A stretch of DNA of 30,930 bases from a virus. Below, in pieces: positions 1 to 5,480 of the stretch. Location: positions 1-30,930 of IMG/VR virus record IMGVR_UViG_3300022072_000082. The stretch is one strand, 5' to 3'. A program made the translations under genes and the position numbers. The notes beneath the pieces were generated by a model. It saw only the letters and a list, made by a program, of their open reading frames with translations. It was not told the origin of the DNA and did not search any database. The stretch's first letter is position 1; each line of letters begins with the position of its first letter.

Positions 1-1
1 T

Positions 2-376
2 TTTGCCCCTATAAAGGGCATAATATTAATGGTAGCTTTATCTACTATTATAGACACTTGCTTCGGAGTATGGAAAGCTAAAAAATTAGGAGAACCTATT
101 ACGAGTAAATTGTTCCGCAATGGGTTAATACCTAAGTTAGTTAGTTATATAGCCGTAGTGATGCTTGTATACGCCTCAGACGTCTTTATCATAAATGCTT
201 TGACAACGAGTGTAGTAAGCGTACCTTTTATCTCTACAAAGGTAATTGCCTTAGTATTACTCTCTATCGAGGTTAAGTCTATGGATGAATCTTGGATAAA
301 AGTTAAGGGCTATTCGTTTATTGATAAAATTAAGGCTATTATTGTAAAACTAAAAGACGTAAAAAAGGAACTATAA
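2..376 (+). CDS. Phage holin, 5' end outside the window
   Basis: Small membrane protein that probably forms the inner-membrane lesion releasing the endolysin. The frame is open to the left edge (it reads FAPIKGIIL before the first in-window Met codon at 29), so the gene is truncated and its true start lies upstream. Visible features are a hydrophobic segment running into DTCFGVWKAKK, which matches the 'D..tG...A.k' pattern of Bacteroidetes phage holins of the phage_holin_4 type. Two more hydrophobic stretches follow (roughly 35-52 and 65-80 counted from Met 29), then a Lys-rich C-terminal tail. Its stop overlaps the start of the next gene (TAATG), and the amidase follows, which supports a lysis role. 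The holin call rests on topology and context. Confidence 0.68.
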   Translation, partial: FAPIKGIILMVALSTIIDTCFGVWKAKKLGEPITSKLFRNGLIPKLVSYIAVVMLVYASDVFIINALTTSVVSVPFISTKVIALVLLSIEVKSMDESWIKVKGYSFIDKIKAIIVKLKDVKKEL

Positions 377-528
377 TGGAATGGTCAATAACTTTCTCCG
401 CCCACTATCCGCACGACCGCTTCGCTCTTGGGTGGGAGTATATAGCCCCTTCTAAAGAGTATCAGTATAACACTATCACTATTTATTTATTTATAATAAC
501 CCTAAATATAGATTATGCGACCCATTAA
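376..528 (+). CDS. Conserved small phage protein between holin and endolysin
   Basis: A 50-aa product with ATG at 376 overlapping the holin stop in a TAATG junction; its own stop lies 14 nt inside the amidase gene. It begins MEWSITFSAHYPHDRF, has an Ala/Trp/Tyr-rich middle, and ends in a hydrophobic stretch (about 35-45) too short to be a confident membrane helix. Short proteins of this kind are common beside lysis genes in Bacteroidetes phages, but I know of no assigned function. The double overlap with both neighbours makes it translationally coupled to the lysis cassette and argues that it is real despite its size. Confidence 0.6.
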   Translation: MEWSITFSAHYPHDRFALGWEYIAPSKEYQYNTITIYLFIITLNIDYATH

Positions 529-919
529 TAAAGTAATTATACATTGCTCAGCTACTCCTGAGGGTAGAGATGTTAAGATAGACACTATACGCCAATGGCA
601 TTTAGATAAAGGCTGGAATGATATAGGTTACCACTACGTTATAGAGTTAGACGGACAGATACAAGCGGGGAGACCTGTAGAGCTTTTAGGGGCACATTGC
701 TTAGGTCAAAATAAATTTAGTATTGGTATATGCTACATTGGCGGTATGGATAAAAAAATGACTAAGGCTAAAGATACTCGAACTAAGGAGCAAAAAGAGT
801 CTTTAATCTCTTTAATCGCTGACCTTCGTAAAAAATACCCAGTACTATCTATCCACGGACATAACGAATATTCTGCAAAAGCTTGTCCAAGTTTTGACGT
901 ATCTAAAGAGGGTTATTAA
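515..919 (+). CDS. Endolysin, N-acetylmuramoyl-L-alanine amidase (Amidase_2 / T7 lysozyme type)
   Basis: Zinc amidase that cleaves the bond between MurNAc and L-Ala of peptidoglycan at lysis. The 134-aa product is a single Amidase_2/PGRP-like domain with no signal peptide, so it needs the holin for release. Visible catalytic elements are the first zinc ligand His10 in VIIHCSAT, Tyr39 in GYHY, the second ligand His116 in GHNEY, Lys122, and the third ligand Cys124 in ACPSF. The 8-residue spacing from His116 to Cys124 equals that of T7 lysozyme His122/Cys130. Length is near the minimum for the family. It overlaps the upstream small gene by 14 nt and the downstream gene by 1 nt, placing it in the holin operon. 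Confidence 0.92.
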   Translation: MRPINKVIIHCSATPEGRDVKIDTIRQWHLDKGWNDIGYHYVIELDGQIQAGRPVELLGAHCLGQNKFSIGICYIGGMDKKMTKAKDTRTKEQKESLISLIADLRKKYPVLSIHGHNEYSAKACPSFDVSKEGY

Positions 920-1308
920 TGCAAGAAAATGACCTCTTCGAGTGGTTACAATCAAATATCTATTTTGACTTAGTTAAGGCTAATAATCAGATGTCTCGTT
1001 GGGACTGCTATTCTCCAGCTACTAAGCATAGAATAGAGCTAAAGTGTAGAAGGACTCACTACGACACCTTATTACTTGAAAAAAAGAAGTATGACGCTAT
1101 GCTCCAGGAGACGTCTAAACACTCAGACGCTGCTATCTATATCAATTCAACGCCTAAAGGTATCTATTTATTTAACCTCCACGATATAACTCCTCATTGG
1201 AAGGTGCAATATATCAGGGCTACAACTGAGTTTGGCAATAGCAACCGAATAGCTAAAGAGGTTATGTACTTAAACGTCTTCGACTCTCGAGTATTAACTA
1301 CGTTTTAA
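919..1308 (+). CDS. Possible PD-(D/E)XK-type nuclease, function unproven
   Basis: A 129-aa soluble protein whose ATG overlaps the amidase stop (TAATG). A candidate PD-(D/E)XK core is visible: Asp29 in RWDCYSP, then the strand HRIELKCR with Glu39-x-Lys41, followed by a helix-rich KKYDAM region. This spacing is typical of small restriction-fold nucleases and resolvases in phages. The rest (AAIYINSTPKGIYLFNL) looks like the following beta strands. It ends the lysis transcription unit, an unexpected place for a nuclease, so a role in host DNA degradation or packaging is only a guess. It could be any small restriction-fold protein. Confidence 0.5.
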   Translation: MQENDLFEWLQSNIYFDLVKANNQMSRWDCYSPATKHRIELKCRRTHYDTLLLEKKKYDAMLQETSKHSDAAIYINSTPKGIYLFNLHDITPHWKVQYIRATTEFGNSNRIAKEVMYLNVFDSRVLTTF

Positions 1309-1430
1309 TCTGCCTGAATTTTTCCGAAAACTTCATTCACTTTGTCACAATATATCGGCAAGGTTTATTGTGCAAAATTAGGTAGCATTATTCCGACATT
1401 ATCCTAAATTAAAGCACATAAAGTACATTA

Positions 1431-1502
1431 TACTGCACTTTAGTAAGTAATTACGTATAATATCGAATAATTACGTATAAAAGAGCGTTTTACTGCACTT
1501 TA
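1431..1502. repeat. Nested direct repeats in a convergent junction
   Basis: Two copies of TACTGCACTTTA (1431-1442 and 1491-1502, exactly 60 bp apart) flank two copies of TAATTACGTATAA (1448-1460 and 1468-1480, exactly 20 bp apart). Each inner copy contains the palindrome TACGTA. The array fills most of the 191-bp non-coding gap (1309-1499) between the convergent lysis and leftward operons. It ends just inside the last codons of the leftward gene. No intrinsic terminator with a T-tract is obvious. Spacing of two and six helical turns suggests protein binding, such as an origin, terminator or operator, but this is inference. Confidence 0.6.
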
Positions 1503-1751
1503 CGCAATTAGGTATATTACAATTATTGCGCCGAGCATATATCCAATAGCAGACGCTAAAGCTATTTTAAAACGTTCTAAACGATTTTCGCTTTCAATTA
1601 GATAACTTATAAAGGGCAAGGTTAAAAAGGGACTTATAAAAGAAAAGAATAGCATTCCTACGACATTAAACTCGCTAACGCTTCTAATGTAGAATGTAGA
1701 TGCAATTTCTATTATTAAGCAACTAATACCGATTATTATATATTTTTTCAC
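1500..1751 (-). CDS. Small integral membrane protein
   Basis: 83-aa hydrophobic protein predicted to cross the inner membrane three times: roughly residues 3-20, 28-50 and 63-82. A charged loop (ESENRLERFK) lies between the last two. Proteins with this pattern are frequent in Bacteroidetes phages and have no known biochemical role that I can name. It is the last gene of the leftward operon and its start lies directly after the stop of the next gene upstream. Its position next to two other membrane or exported proteins and facing the lysis cassette makes a link to lysis or the envelope plausible. A holin-like or superinfection-exclusion role cannot be excluded. Confidence 0.6.
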   Translation of the reverse strand: MKKYIIIGISCLIIEIASTFYIRSVSEFNVVGMLFFSFISPFLTLPFISYLIESENRLERFKIALASAIGYMLGAIIVIYLIA

Positions 1752-2132
1752 TTATAAAGCTATAAATAAAAACAGCGTTACAATAGCTATAAAAGATATA
1801 GTACGATTTGTTCTAATTTGAGTCTTTTGCTCCTCGTTCTCCAAGTGTAGACCCATATTTTCAGCGTCAATAGCATATACAAGCGATTGTAGAGACTCTA
1901 TATCTTTTTTGGCACTATCTATTACCTGATACAATAAAACCTCTTTAGAGTGGCTTAAAATGGCTTGTTCTGATAAACTATCCTTTTGCAGCAATTCAAT
2001 ATAGACTCTATCCATCTGAGGCAAGGTTATGCAGATAGTCGTATCGCCAGCCTCATCTATTAATACGGTCTGCGAATAGCTGAATTTTGTTAGTAGTATT
2101 AGAGCTGCGATAATTATTGATTTTTGTCTCAT
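1752..2132 (-). CDS. Exported coiled-coil protein with C-terminal membrane anchor, spanin-like
   Basis: 126-aa protein with an N-terminal signal sequence (MRQKSIIIAALILL, likely cleaved after FSYS). A short beta region DTTICITLPQ and a long heptad-rich helical middle (about 45-105) follow. A C-terminal transmembrane helix ends the protein (about 111-126, SFIAIVTLFLFIAL). This order (exported N terminus, coiled coil, C-terminal anchor) resembles unimolecular spanins, which join inner and outer membrane during lysis of Gram-negative hosts. However, the signal lacks a clear lipobox Cys, so it fits a spanin imperfectly. The start is fixed by the signal peptide and lies 80 nt inside the upstream gene, an Rz/Rz1-like overlap. 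Spanin function is inference. Confidence 0.55.
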   Translation of the reverse strand: MRQKSIIIAALILLTKFSYSQTVLIDEAGDTTICITLPQMDRVYIELLQKDSLSEQAILSHSKEVLLYQVIDSAKKDIESLQSLVYAIDAENMGLHLENEEQKTQIRTNRTISFIAIVTLFLFIAL

Positions 2133-2322
2133 ATTTTATTTTGATTGTGTCAGATTTAAGTTTAATTTTTTCTATTTTTTTATATATAGTATCGGTATTA
2201 GTTAAGGTTATAACTCTTGGAGGCGGCAAAGCTTCTTTTTCTTTTGATATATGAATCAAAGTTGTAATAAATAGCGTAGCAGATATAGCTACGATTAGGA
2301 TTAGTTTTATGTTTAGGCTCAT
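2053..2322 (-). CDS. Small protein with N-terminal membrane anchor, possible spanin partner
   Basis: 89-aa protein with one N-terminal hydrophobic helix (about 5-23, IKLILIVAISATLFITTLI) followed by a hydrophilic, Lys/Thr-rich region (LPPPRVITLTN, then IKLKSDTIKIKYETKI) likely to be periplasmic. The layout matches an inner-membrane i-spanin (type II membrane protein). Its 3' end overlaps the next leftward gene by 80 nt in a different frame, as in Rz/Rz1 pairs. Its start overlaps the upstream stop by 4 nt. I see no sequence identity with known Rz proteins, so the role is inferred from topology, overlap and location near the lysis cassette. Confidence 0.5.
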   Translation of the reverse strand: MSLNIKLILIVAISATLFITTLIHISKEKEALPPPRVITLTNTDTIYKKIEKIKLKSDTIKIKYETKINNYRSSNTTNKIQLFADRINR

Positions 2323-2573
2323 TTTTCTATTGTTAGTTCTCCGATAGGGAGCGATAAGGTGTCGTGGTCTATGCTATTGATAATTACGTTAAAGTTATGG
2401 ACTGCTCGAGCGTGTACCTCTGAGTCTAAACCTTCTACGACTTCGCTCTGTTCTTTAGCCCAAAGCTCGAAGGAACGTATAGACTTTCTAAAGCCATTAT
2501 TTGGTAAGCCCACCGCATCGGCAGCGGTGAGCATCCTAACGCTTAGCAAGTATAGTTCTATTGATGGTTTCAT
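2319..2573 (-). CDS. Hypothetical phage protein
   Basis: 84-aa soluble, probably helical protein (begins MKPSIELYLLSVRML; acidic C terminus). I do not recognise a family. The ATG overlaps the upstream stop (TAATG on the leftward strand) and the stop overlaps the next start, so it belongs to the same translationally coupled operon as the DnaA-domain and recombination genes. No transmembrane segment, cysteine cluster or catalytic motif is visible. It is accepted as real because of the tight tiling with neighbours on both sides. Confidence 0.55.
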   Translation of the reverse strand: MKPSIELYLLSVRMLTAADAVGLPNNGFRKSIRSFELWAKEQSEVVEGLDSEVHARAVHNFNVIINSIDHDTLSLPIGELTIEK

Positions 2574-2845
2574 TAGTACCCTAATTCTTTTTTAATTTGC
2601 TCACTTATAACCTCTTTGCGGTGTTTACGTTTTTCACCTCTTAGCTCCTCGTTATTTAACTGGGCTTTACGGTTAGCTCGTAGGATAGTCTCTACTGCTT
2701 TGTAATGCTCTGCAATAATCAGGGCGGATAGTACGTTAATTCCGTAGACCTCTTGCAAGGCTTTGCGTATTAATTTTTTAAAATTGTCTCGAGTCTCAGG
2801 GTAATCTCTGAGCAGCTGCTCTACTTGTTTAGTTGCGTTTTTCAT
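2573..2845 (-). CDS. Hypothetical helical phage protein
   Basis: 90-aa charged, fully helical-looking protein with a Lys/Arg-rich second half (RANRKAQLNNEELRGEKRKH). The first half (KQVEQLLRDYPETRDNF) is predicted to be amphipathic. I do not recognise a family with confidence. The basic character could allow nucleic-acid binding, but there is no diagnostic motif. Its start overlaps the stop of the DnaA-domain gene by 4 nt, and its stop overlaps the following gene, so it is co-translated within the leftward replication and recombination operon. Confidence 0.55.
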   Translation of the reverse strand: MKNATKQVEQLLRDYPETRDNFKKLIRKALQEVYGINVLSALIIAEHYKAVETILRANRKAQLNNEELRGEKRKHRKEVISEQIKKELGY

Positions 2846-3306
2846 TTTATAAATTGGATTATTTTGTTATAGTCTCTTTGCATTAATTTGTCACTTTGTA
2901 AAAGGTCTGTTATTTTGTCTATCGCGTGTAGAACGGTAGAGTGGTCTTTGCCTCCGATATAAGCTCCTATTTCTTTTAAAGTAGATGAGGTATTTTGCTT
3001 AGATAGGTAGCAGAACATATGTCGAGCGTCTACCAAGTTACGAGGGCGTTTAGTACCTCTTATATCCTCTTTGGTTTCGTTGTAGTACATTGATACTATC
3101 TCCATTATTCGCTCAAAGTATAGCGGCTCTCCGTTGCTCATTTGCATAGTAGTACCCAGGTTATGCTTATTTCGCATACTTTCAATCCTTTTATCAATAT
3201 AGCCCCTATATTTTAAAGCCTTCTCGTAATCTGCGATAAGCATACCCATAGCGATTATAGTTTGCTTAGCCTCTCCCAGCTCTCTCTTCATTACTCTCTC
3301 ACTCAT
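2842..3306 (-). CDS. DnaA domain IV (DNA-binding) protein without ATPase domain
   Basis: 154-aa protein whose C-terminal half (about 66-154) is the helix-turn-helix domain with which bacterial DnaA binds DnaA boxes. The signature loop and helix are clear at 119-133, GGKDHSTVLHAIDKI, close to the canonical GgrDHSTVlHA motif. It is preceded by VDARHMFCYL and KEIGAYIG, which match the domain's upstream helices. The N-terminal 60 residues are helical and unlike the DnaA AAA+ module, which is absent. It may bind the phage origin, interfere with or recruit host replication, or act as a regulator. It overlaps both neighbours by 4 nt in the leftward operon with the exonuclease and ERF genes. Confidence 0.82.
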   Translation of the reverse strand: MSERVMKRELGEAKQTIIAMGMLIADYEKALKYRGYIDKRIESMRNKHNLGTTMQMSNGEPLYFERIMEIVSMYYNETKEDIRGTKRPRNLVDARHMFCYLSKQNTSSTLKEIGAYIGGKDHSTVLHAIDKITDLLQSDKLMQRDYNKIIQFIK

Positions 3307-3911
3307 ATTAACGTCTTTATATATTCCCTTGAAATTTTAACTCTCTCTATTAATTTTTCTATCACTTCTATATCGTATTCTATGTCAAAAGTCTTTATCC
3401 GATATTTACTTTCTACCTCTGAGTAGTCTTGTGGCTCTTCGTAGCTTAAATGCTCAGGAGTGTTCATAAGTACGTAGCAAAGTGTAGCTTTACGTTTACC
3501 AGTTAAGTGCATATATACCATTAATTGGTAGTAGTAATCTGAGTTTGGTATCTCGTCTTCGAATAGCGGGAAGGTAAAACAATCCCAAGAGCTTTTAATA
3601 TCTACTATTGTGTCCTCGAGCATTACGTCAGGCGTTCCACAAAAATACTCATCCTCAAAAAACTCTTTGTTTTTTATAGCGAATAACCATCCAAGCTCTG
3701 CGGCTGCGTAGTCTATTGCTGAGTCCTCAACTGCGTTACCTTTATCTAAGTACTTGCTTTTAATTTGCTTACGTATGCCGTAAAGCTCAGACTTTAACCA
3801 CTCTTGTAGGTGGCTTTTGGTAGTTTGACTTAACACCTCGCCTTTGGAGCGAGGGTTAGTCATTAGTTTGCCAGCCGATGAGGCTCTTTGCTTAAATTCC
3901 TTTAATTGCAT
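3303..3911 (-). CDS. RecB/lambda-exo-like PD-(D/E)XK exonuclease for phage recombination
   Basis: 202-aa nuclease likely to resect double-stranded DNA ends for single-strand annealing. The restriction-fold core is visible: Glu62 in KGNAVEDSAID, Asp95 in CGTPDVML, Asp104-x-Lys106 in IVDIKSS, and the QxxxY element Gln129-Tyr133 in YQLMVYMHL. That last element marks the RecB/Cas4/YqaJ exonuclease group. The length fits this group. It overlaps the ERF annealing gene by 20 nt, the usual exonuclease plus annealase pairing (compare lambda exo/bet and Erf systems). This supports a recombination role rather than a Cas4 adaptation role, as no CRISPR genes are present. Confidence 0.8.
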   Translation of the reverse strand: MQLKEFKQRASSAGKLMTNPRSKGEVLSQTTKSHLQEWLKSELYGIRKQIKSKYLDKGNAVEDSAIDYAAAELGWLFAIKNKEFFEDEYFCGTPDVMLEDTIVDIKSSWDCFTFPLFEDEIPNSDYYYQLMVYMHLTGKRKATLCYVLMNTPEHLSYEEPQDYSEVESKYRIKTFDIEYDIEVIEKLIERVKISREYIKTLI

Positions 3912-4398
3912 CCTCGTATTTTTGAGCGTTTACGTTACTTATTGAATAATGCTCTCTTATTTTTGCAATCGTTATACCTTTAGCAAGAGCAGCCTTCCAG
4001 GTATTATCGTTTTCGTTAATCCAAGGCTTAGTACTTTTTACCGCTTGGCTTGCTGAGTTAGCGTCATCGTCTTCAGCTTGTAAGCCTAAAAGACTTTGTA
4101 GGGTGTAGCGTCTATAATAAGTAACCGCCGACCCTAACTTTTGTGGGTCATCCATATTAGGTAAAGCTATTGAACTGGTAACGCTTTCGCCTGAGTCGGT
4201 GTCTATAATTTGAGAGCTTACCTCGCCATTTAAAATAGGCTGCAATAGTAGTAGACCATTCTTTTGTAGTAATGGCTCTGTATGTCTTAAAAGCCCGTTT
4301 ATATCAAAGTACTTAGATTTGAAAAAAGGGTTTGTTTCGTCTTTGGAGATAGCTCCTATCTCTTTTTTAACGGCTGCAAGTTTATTGTATATTGTCAT
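3892..4398 (-). CDS. erf: ERF-family single-strand annealing protein
   Basis: 168-aa recombinase that should anneal complementary single strands exposed by the neighbouring exonuclease. ERF signatures are clear: NPFFKSKYFDINGLL (23-37), then QKNGLLLLQP, and the conserved block KLGSAVTYYRRYTLQSLLGL followed by QAEDDDAN (to about residue 113). A linker and a small C-terminal helical region (about 125-168, KAALAKGITIAKIREHY) follow, as in other ERF proteins. It is the first of the two-gene recombination pair and lies downstream of the operator-controlled promoter at 4870-4897. This implies that recombination functions are expressed with the early leftward genes. Confidence 0.88.
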   Translation of the reverse strand: MTIYNKLAAVKKEIGAISKDETNPFFKSKYFDINGLLRHTEPLLQKNGLLLLQPILNGEVSSQIIDTDSGESVTSSIALPNMDDPQKLGSAVTYYRRYTLQSLLGLQAEDDDANSASQAVKSTKPWINENDNTWKAALAKGITIAKIREHYSISNVNAQKYEDAIKGI

Positions 4399-4424
4399 AA
4401 TTGTTTATTTTTGCTGAGTTATTG

Positions 4425-4703
4425 TTAATGATTGTTTAGGGAGGTGGCTTCGGCTGCCTCTTTTTGTTGGTAGTAGTCTGCTAAGGTCTTGCCGTTATAG
4501 TTGGCGTTACGTATAGCTAATTTTATTATCTCGGTCAGAGCTGGCTCGTTAAAGTTGGTAATCTTACGCTCTCCGCTTATAACGGTATTGAGGGTATGTA
4601 CGCTAATTAAATGTCTCTCAGATACTACCTGGCGTTCTGCTCGAGTAGTATTAGCTTTTATAGCTCTTGTTAATTGTTTGCCTAAATATGGTTCGAATTT
4701 CAT
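4425..4703 (-). CDS. Candidate HTH DNA-binding regulator
   Basis: 92-aa mostly helical basic protein. Residues about 22-47 (ERQVVSERHLISVHTLNTVI, then SGERKIT) fit the pattern of a helix-turn-helix in small phage regulators, with a 'hliSvhTLntVisGerk' recognition segment. The C-terminal part is a second helical region (LADYYQQKEAAEA). The ATG overlaps the stop of the 50-aa gene by 4 nt, and both lie in the transcript started at the operator-bearing promoter at 4870-4897. This protein is therefore a good candidate for the factor that reads the shared operator, which would make it autoregulatory. Family membership and target are inference; a structural or replication role is possible. Confidence 0.5.
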   Translation of the reverse strand: MKFEPYLGKQLTRAIKANTTRAERQVVSERHLISVHTLNTVISGERKITNFNEPALTEIIKLAIRNANYNGKTLADYYQQKEAAEATSLNNH

Positions 4704-4852
4704 AACTTCTTAGTAATTTTGGTTAAAGTCTCTACCTGGTCAGACCAGTAACAATCTTTGGTAGCTTGAAAGTTTTTTTCTGCTGAGGTAATTTTCTCCT
4801 CAAGGCATATCGCTACCCAGCTACGTTCTTCTAAGTTTAAATCTATTATCAT
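4700..4852 (-). CDS. Small acidic hypothetical protein, first gene of the operator-controlled operon
   Basis: 50-aa protein beginning MIIDLNLEERSWVAICLEEK and ending in a charged helical segment; not matched to any family I know. The ATG at 4852 lies 17 nt downstream of the -7 element of the operator-bearing promoter, and its TGA overlaps the next gene's ATG (ATGA junction). The promoter-proximal position, the coupling to the next gene and the absence of any alternative frame in this stretch make it a probable real gene. Confidence 0.6.
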   Translation of the reverse strand: MIIDLNLEERSWVAICLEEKITSAEKNFQATKDCYWSDQVETLTKITKKL

Positions 4853-4869
4853 TGTGTTTAATTGTTTTG

Positions 4870-4897
4870 CAAATATAGTATTTATTGTTAATACAAG
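4870..4897 (-). promoter_or_regulatory. Leftward promoter with 17-bp operator (copy 1)
   Basis: On the leftward strand the -7 element TATATTTG (4870-4877) is preceded immediately by the 17-bp imperfect palindrome GTATTAACAATAAATAC (4878-4894) and then by a -33-like CTTG overlapping its far edge. The element matches the Bacteroidetes consensus TAnnTTTG, and the spacer is filled by an operator-like repeat of the form GTATT-N7-AATAC. Two further promoters in the window have the same arrangement. The transcript would begin about 10 nt before the ATG at 4852. Confidence 0.75.
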
Positions 4898-4908
4898 GTT
4901 ATTTTATT

Positions 4909-5076
4909 TTAACTTGTACGTTTATTTTTTTCTTTTAATTTTAAGTCTATAAGTTCAAGTATGCAGACAAAGCCTATCACAAAATTAATAGTTCCGTAAA
5001 CCTTGTAGTCGCAAATTGCGACCATAAAACCAAGTGGCATTAATATAGTTCCTACTTTTAATATTTGTTCTTTCAT
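4909..5076 (-). CDS. Small two-helix membrane protein
   Basis: 55-aa protein with two hydrophobic helices (about 7-22, VGTILMPLGFMVAI, and 28-42, YGTINFVIGFVCIL) joined by a short CDYKVY loop and followed by a Lys-rich tail. The probable topology is both ends in the cytoplasm. It begins 4 nt after the upstream 61-aa gene and is third in the short operon started by the operator promoter at 5452-5480. Its stop is only about 15 nt before the -33 side of the next operator promoter. Function is unknown; small membrane proteins in early phage operons often affect host envelope or superinfection, which is only a possibility here. Confidence 0.58.
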   Translation of the reverse strand: MKEQILKVGTILMPLGFMVAICDYKVYGTINFVIGFVCILELIDLKLKEKNKRTS

Positions 5077-5080
5077 AATT

Positions 5081-5266
5081 TTAGTATAAAGTGTAATTTA
5101 ATCCTGATAATTCTAATTCTTTTTCGATATTGTATAGCATATCTTCGCTTTCGTAAATGTCCTGGTATTCGTCATAGCTAAAGCCGAGCTTTTTACTTGT
5201 TTTTTCTAACCACTCAGAGCCAGCGGTAAAGTCTTTAGGCGCGAAGGTGATTTGTATTCTGTTCAT
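5081..5266 (-). CDS. Small acidic hypothetical protein
   Basis: 61-aa strongly acidic soluble protein (SYDEYQDIYESEDMLYNIEK in the centre), beginning with a short basic stretch MNRIQITFAPK. I do not recognise a family. Acidic DNA-mimic behaviour is conceivable given the Asp/Glu/Tyr-rich middle, but nothing shows this directly. Its start overlaps the stop of the previous gene by 4 nt, and the membrane-protein gene follows after 4 nt, making it the middle gene of a three-gene operator-controlled operon. Confidence 0.55.
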   Translation of the reverse strand: MNRIQITFAPKDFTAGSEWLEKTSKKLGFSYDEYQDIYESEDMLYNIEKELELSGLNYTLY

Positions 5267-5433
5267 TTTACTAAATAATAAGAGTTAGATGTTGCTAAAA
5301 AATTAAACCAGTCAGCATCGGTATTATGCTCAAGCTCCTCGAAGGTAGCTTTTGAAAACTGCGAGGTGCGGTACTTACTATCCTTTACTCTTATAGTGAA
5401 GGTGCGGTCTTTTTGATTTGCTTTTACGTTCAT
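5263..5433 (-). CDS. Small hypothetical protein, first gene of an operator-controlled operon
   Basis: 56-aa protein beginning MNVKANQKDRTFTIRVKD. An in-frame ATG also exists at 5454, but it lies within the -7 element of the promoter at 5452-5480 and so cannot be in the transcript. I therefore place the start at 5433, giving the same promoter-to-start distance (17-22 nt) as at the other two operator promoters. The short protein looks beta-rich at the start and helical at the end (FEELEHNTDADWFNFL). No family is recognised. It is coupled by a 4-nt overlap to the next gene. Confidence 0.6.
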   Translation of the reverse strand: MNVKANQKDRTFTIRVKDSKYRTSQFSKATFEELEHNTDADWFNFLATSNSYYLVK

Positions 5434-5451
5434 TTCTTTGTTATTGTACTG

Positions 5452-5480
5452 CAAATATAGTATTAAACTTTAATACCAAA
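5452..5480 (-). promoter_or_regulatory. Leftward promoter with perfect 17-bp palindromic operator (copy 2)
   Basis: The leftward strand reads TTTG (5477-5480), 17 bp of perfect inverted repeat GTATTAAA-G-TTTAATAC (5460-5476), then TATATTTG (5452-5459). Both promoter elements match the Bacteroidetes consensus (-33 TTTG, -7 TAnnTTTG), and the whole spacer is a palindrome with 8-bp arms. A bound dimer would directly block RNA polymerase. This is the best promoter in the window and drives the 56-, 61- and 55-aa genes. Confidence 0.85.

Noticed and set aside
1309-1430. Possible terminator after the lysis cassette
   Set aside because: I found only very short inverted repeats and no hairpin followed by a T-tract, so no intrinsic terminator can be supported here.
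2359-2595. Rightward open frame opposite the 84-aa leftward gene
   Set aside because: It covers almost exactly the complementary strand of a gene that overlaps both neighbours in the leftward operon.
4909-5433. Named toxin-antitoxin pair
   Set aside because: Small paired genes with an operator promoter suggested one, but none of the three products has a recognisable toxin or antitoxin motif.
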